A DNA stretch of 64,000 bases, taken from assembly GCF_002029235.1 (NCBI RefSeq), contig NZ_MZGV01000012.1:1-64000 (forward strand), written 5' to 3'. This DNA is from Clostridium oryzae. Lineage in GTDB: Bacteria > Bacillota > Clostridia > Clostridiales > Clostridiaceae. The position numbers and the translations under genes are program-made. Below the pieces are notes generated by a model. The model did no database searches. It was not told the origin of the DNA and was given only the letters and a program-made list of their open reading frames with translations. Of this stretch, positions 62,790 to 64,000 are shown piece after piece (the first letter of the stretch is position 1; the number at the start of each line of letters is the position of its first letter).

Positions 62790-64000
62790 TTATTTTAACT
62801 CAACATTTATCTTATTTAGCAAAGCATAATAATAAACTTCTGAGTTATTGCTGCAAACTATAGTTAAGTCAACATCCCTACTATTGTAGCAATCAAATAT
62901 ATGATAGCCAAACTTTGTAACACTTTCAGGTATATCAACTTCACCTAATGAGGTAGTATCTCCAAAGGCACTGCTGCTTAACTCTTGGACTCCATCTTCA
63001 AGTACCACTTTCTTTACGCCACTATCAGAAAATGCACATATCCCTATAACCTTAACTGTTCCAGGTACTGTTACACTTTCTACTGATTTATTATAGGAAA
63101 ATGCAAATGGCGCAATACTAGTCACGTTTGCAGGCAAAGTAATATCCTTTTCTGTTCCAGTATATGCCACTAAAGTTCCGTCACCAGATATAATATAAGC
63201 TCCATCGTGATTCTTCACCCAAGGCGTATTACAAAATATAGCTTGATTATCTTCAGGATCAACATTATCACTGGTTTCATATTCAACATGCGGTTTAGGA
63301 AGTGTCACATTTTTCAATGCAGTACAATTTTCAAAGGCCCCTGCTCCAAGCTTTTTTAAGGAGTCTGGTAAAGAAATAGAGGCTAGTTTAGTACATGTTG
63401 TAAATGCAAATTCTCCTATATCCTCTAATCCCTTTGAGAAAGTTACACTTGCTAAACTGCTGCACCCTCCAAAGGCATTATGGTCTATTGCTTTTACATT
63501 TGACGGAATAGATACTGCTGTTATTTTCGTATTACCTCCAAAAACAGCAGGCGCAATCCTCGTAATATTTTTAGGAATTTTTATTTTAGTTCCACTGCCT
63601 TTATATTTCACAAGAATTCCATTTATATTCACAAAATCACCTGAATGGCTAGTTAACCACGCAGTGTTTTCGAAAACATCAAGATCAACAAAAGTTATTC
63701 CTTTAGCCCCAGTTATACTTTTGAGTTTTTTACAATTTTTAAAAGCATTACAATCAATAGTCTTGATTGATTTAGGAATATTAATGTTTTTAAGCATACT
63801 ACAATTTTCAAACATATATCTACTTATAGTTTTCATATTACTAGATAATTTTACGGTTTTTAATCCCTTGCAATTATTAAATATACCATTACCTGTACTC
63901 TTTACTCCTCTCGGCATGGTAAAACTTACAAGTTTAGTACAGTAACTAAATGTATACTCTCCAATTTTAGTACACTTGGTTTTTGCAGCAAAATTTATTT
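62790..64000 (-). CDS. BspA-type leucine-rich repeat protein, partial (continues beyond the window)
   Basis: C-terminal 403 residues of a second LRR_5-type protein; the reading frame is open to the window edge, with KCTKIGEYTFSYCTKLVSFT before the first in-window Met. The repeat motif and the WL--HSGDFVNINGILVKYKG spacer match the preceding paralogue. The final segment (SEVYYYALLNKINVELK) corresponds to SEAYYYALVHDLHVKLVK there. The true start, and any signal peptide, lie outside. The pair probably arose by gene duplication and may be recombining. A terminator hairpin follows the stop. Confidence 0.9.
   Translation of the reverse strand, partial: INFAAKTKCTKIGEYTFSYCTKLVSFTMPRGVKSTGNGIFNNCKGLKTVKLSSNMKTISRYMFENCSMLKNINIPKSIKTIDCNAFKNCKKLKSITGAKGITFVDLDVFENTAWLTSHSGDFVNINGILVKYKGSGTKIKIPKNITRIAPAVFGGNTKITAVSIPSNVKAIDHNAFGGCSSLASVTFSKGLEDIGEFAFTTCTKLASISLPDSLKKLGAGAFENCTALKNVTLPKPHVEYETSDNVDPEDNQAIFCNTPWVKNHDGAYIISGDGTLVAYTGTEKDITLPANVTSIAPFAFSYNKSVESVTVPGTVKVIGICAFSDSGVKKVVLEDGVQELSSSAFGDTTSLGEVDIPESVTKFGYHIFDCYNSRDVDLTIVCSNNSEVYYYALLNKINVELK

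Overview
The window is A+T-rich, gene-dense DNA from a low-GC Gram-positive anaerobe, most likely a Clostridium sensu stricto species. Support for this comes from strong AGGAGG-type ribosome binding sites, TTG/GTG starts, T-box leaders in front of aminoacyl-tRNA synthetase genes, clostridial-type families (a DUF6179-like protein, a tocopherol-cyclase-like protein, a GH18 hydrolase, BspA-type leucine-rich repeats, NlpC/P60-SH3 proteins) and many short intergenic hairpins. I see no rRNA, tRNA, CRISPR array, transposase or prophage. Genes are mostly single or in two-gene units on both strands. Where a strong Shine-Dalgarno sequence supports it, I moved the start downstream of the longest possible frame.

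Layout. 0-13 kb: a malic/malolactic enzyme, three acetyltransferases, two methyltransferases, a tocopherol-cyclase-like protein, pyrE, a CDP-alcohol phosphatidyltransferase, a WYL regulator, a Gfo/Idh-type oxidoreductase and a TauE-like permease. 12.5-13.5 kb: a gene-free tandem duplication of a long-hairpin repeat. 13.5-20.9 kb: a secreted GH18 hydrolase, a lipoprotein, a HAD phosphatase, a LUD protein, and an RpiB-like isomerase plus SDR pair divergent from an AraC regulator, probably for unsaturated uronic acids. 21-30.6 kb: decayed cupin and acetyltransferase genes, a small-molecule kinase, purA, LysR, a DUF6179-like protein, and a MutS-like ATPase with a MerR regulator. 30.6-38.3 kb: an NhaC-like antiporter, two paralogous secreted NlpC/P60-SH3 proteins flanking an S41 peptidase lipoprotein, a methyltransferase and an alpha/beta hydrolase. 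38.3-42.5 kb: regulator remnants, a BlaI/M56 pair and two uncharacterised proteins. 42.5-55 kb: pheS-pheT and valS, each behind a T-box, with a ferredoxin-type membrane protein, a His-rich mini-protein next to a zincin, a flavodoxin-like reductase, alr and a YyaL-type thioredoxin-domain protein. 55-64 kb: gltS, two chemotaxis receptors and two BspA-like repeat proteins, the last running off the window.

How parts fit together. The isomerase/SDR pair with its divergent AraC gene looks like a self-contained catabolic unit. The GH18, NlpC/P60-SH3, S41 and LRR proteins form an envelope/secreted set. The pheST and valS leaders share one architecture, with putative specifier codons TTC and GTA each directly after GAAG. 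Both synthetases are non-standard: PheT lacks the usual N-terminal tRNA-binding insert and ValS is of the archaeal-like short type.

The most unusual content is non-coding: a four-copy dispersed ~60-95 bp hairpin repeat placed directly after genes, a second family of ~190 bp hairpins that is tandemly duplicated with its flank, and further long inverted repeats. Several short coding remnants show ongoing decay: an NDP-sugar epimerase, a cupin/GNAT junction, an AraC/TetR junction and an MFS transporter.
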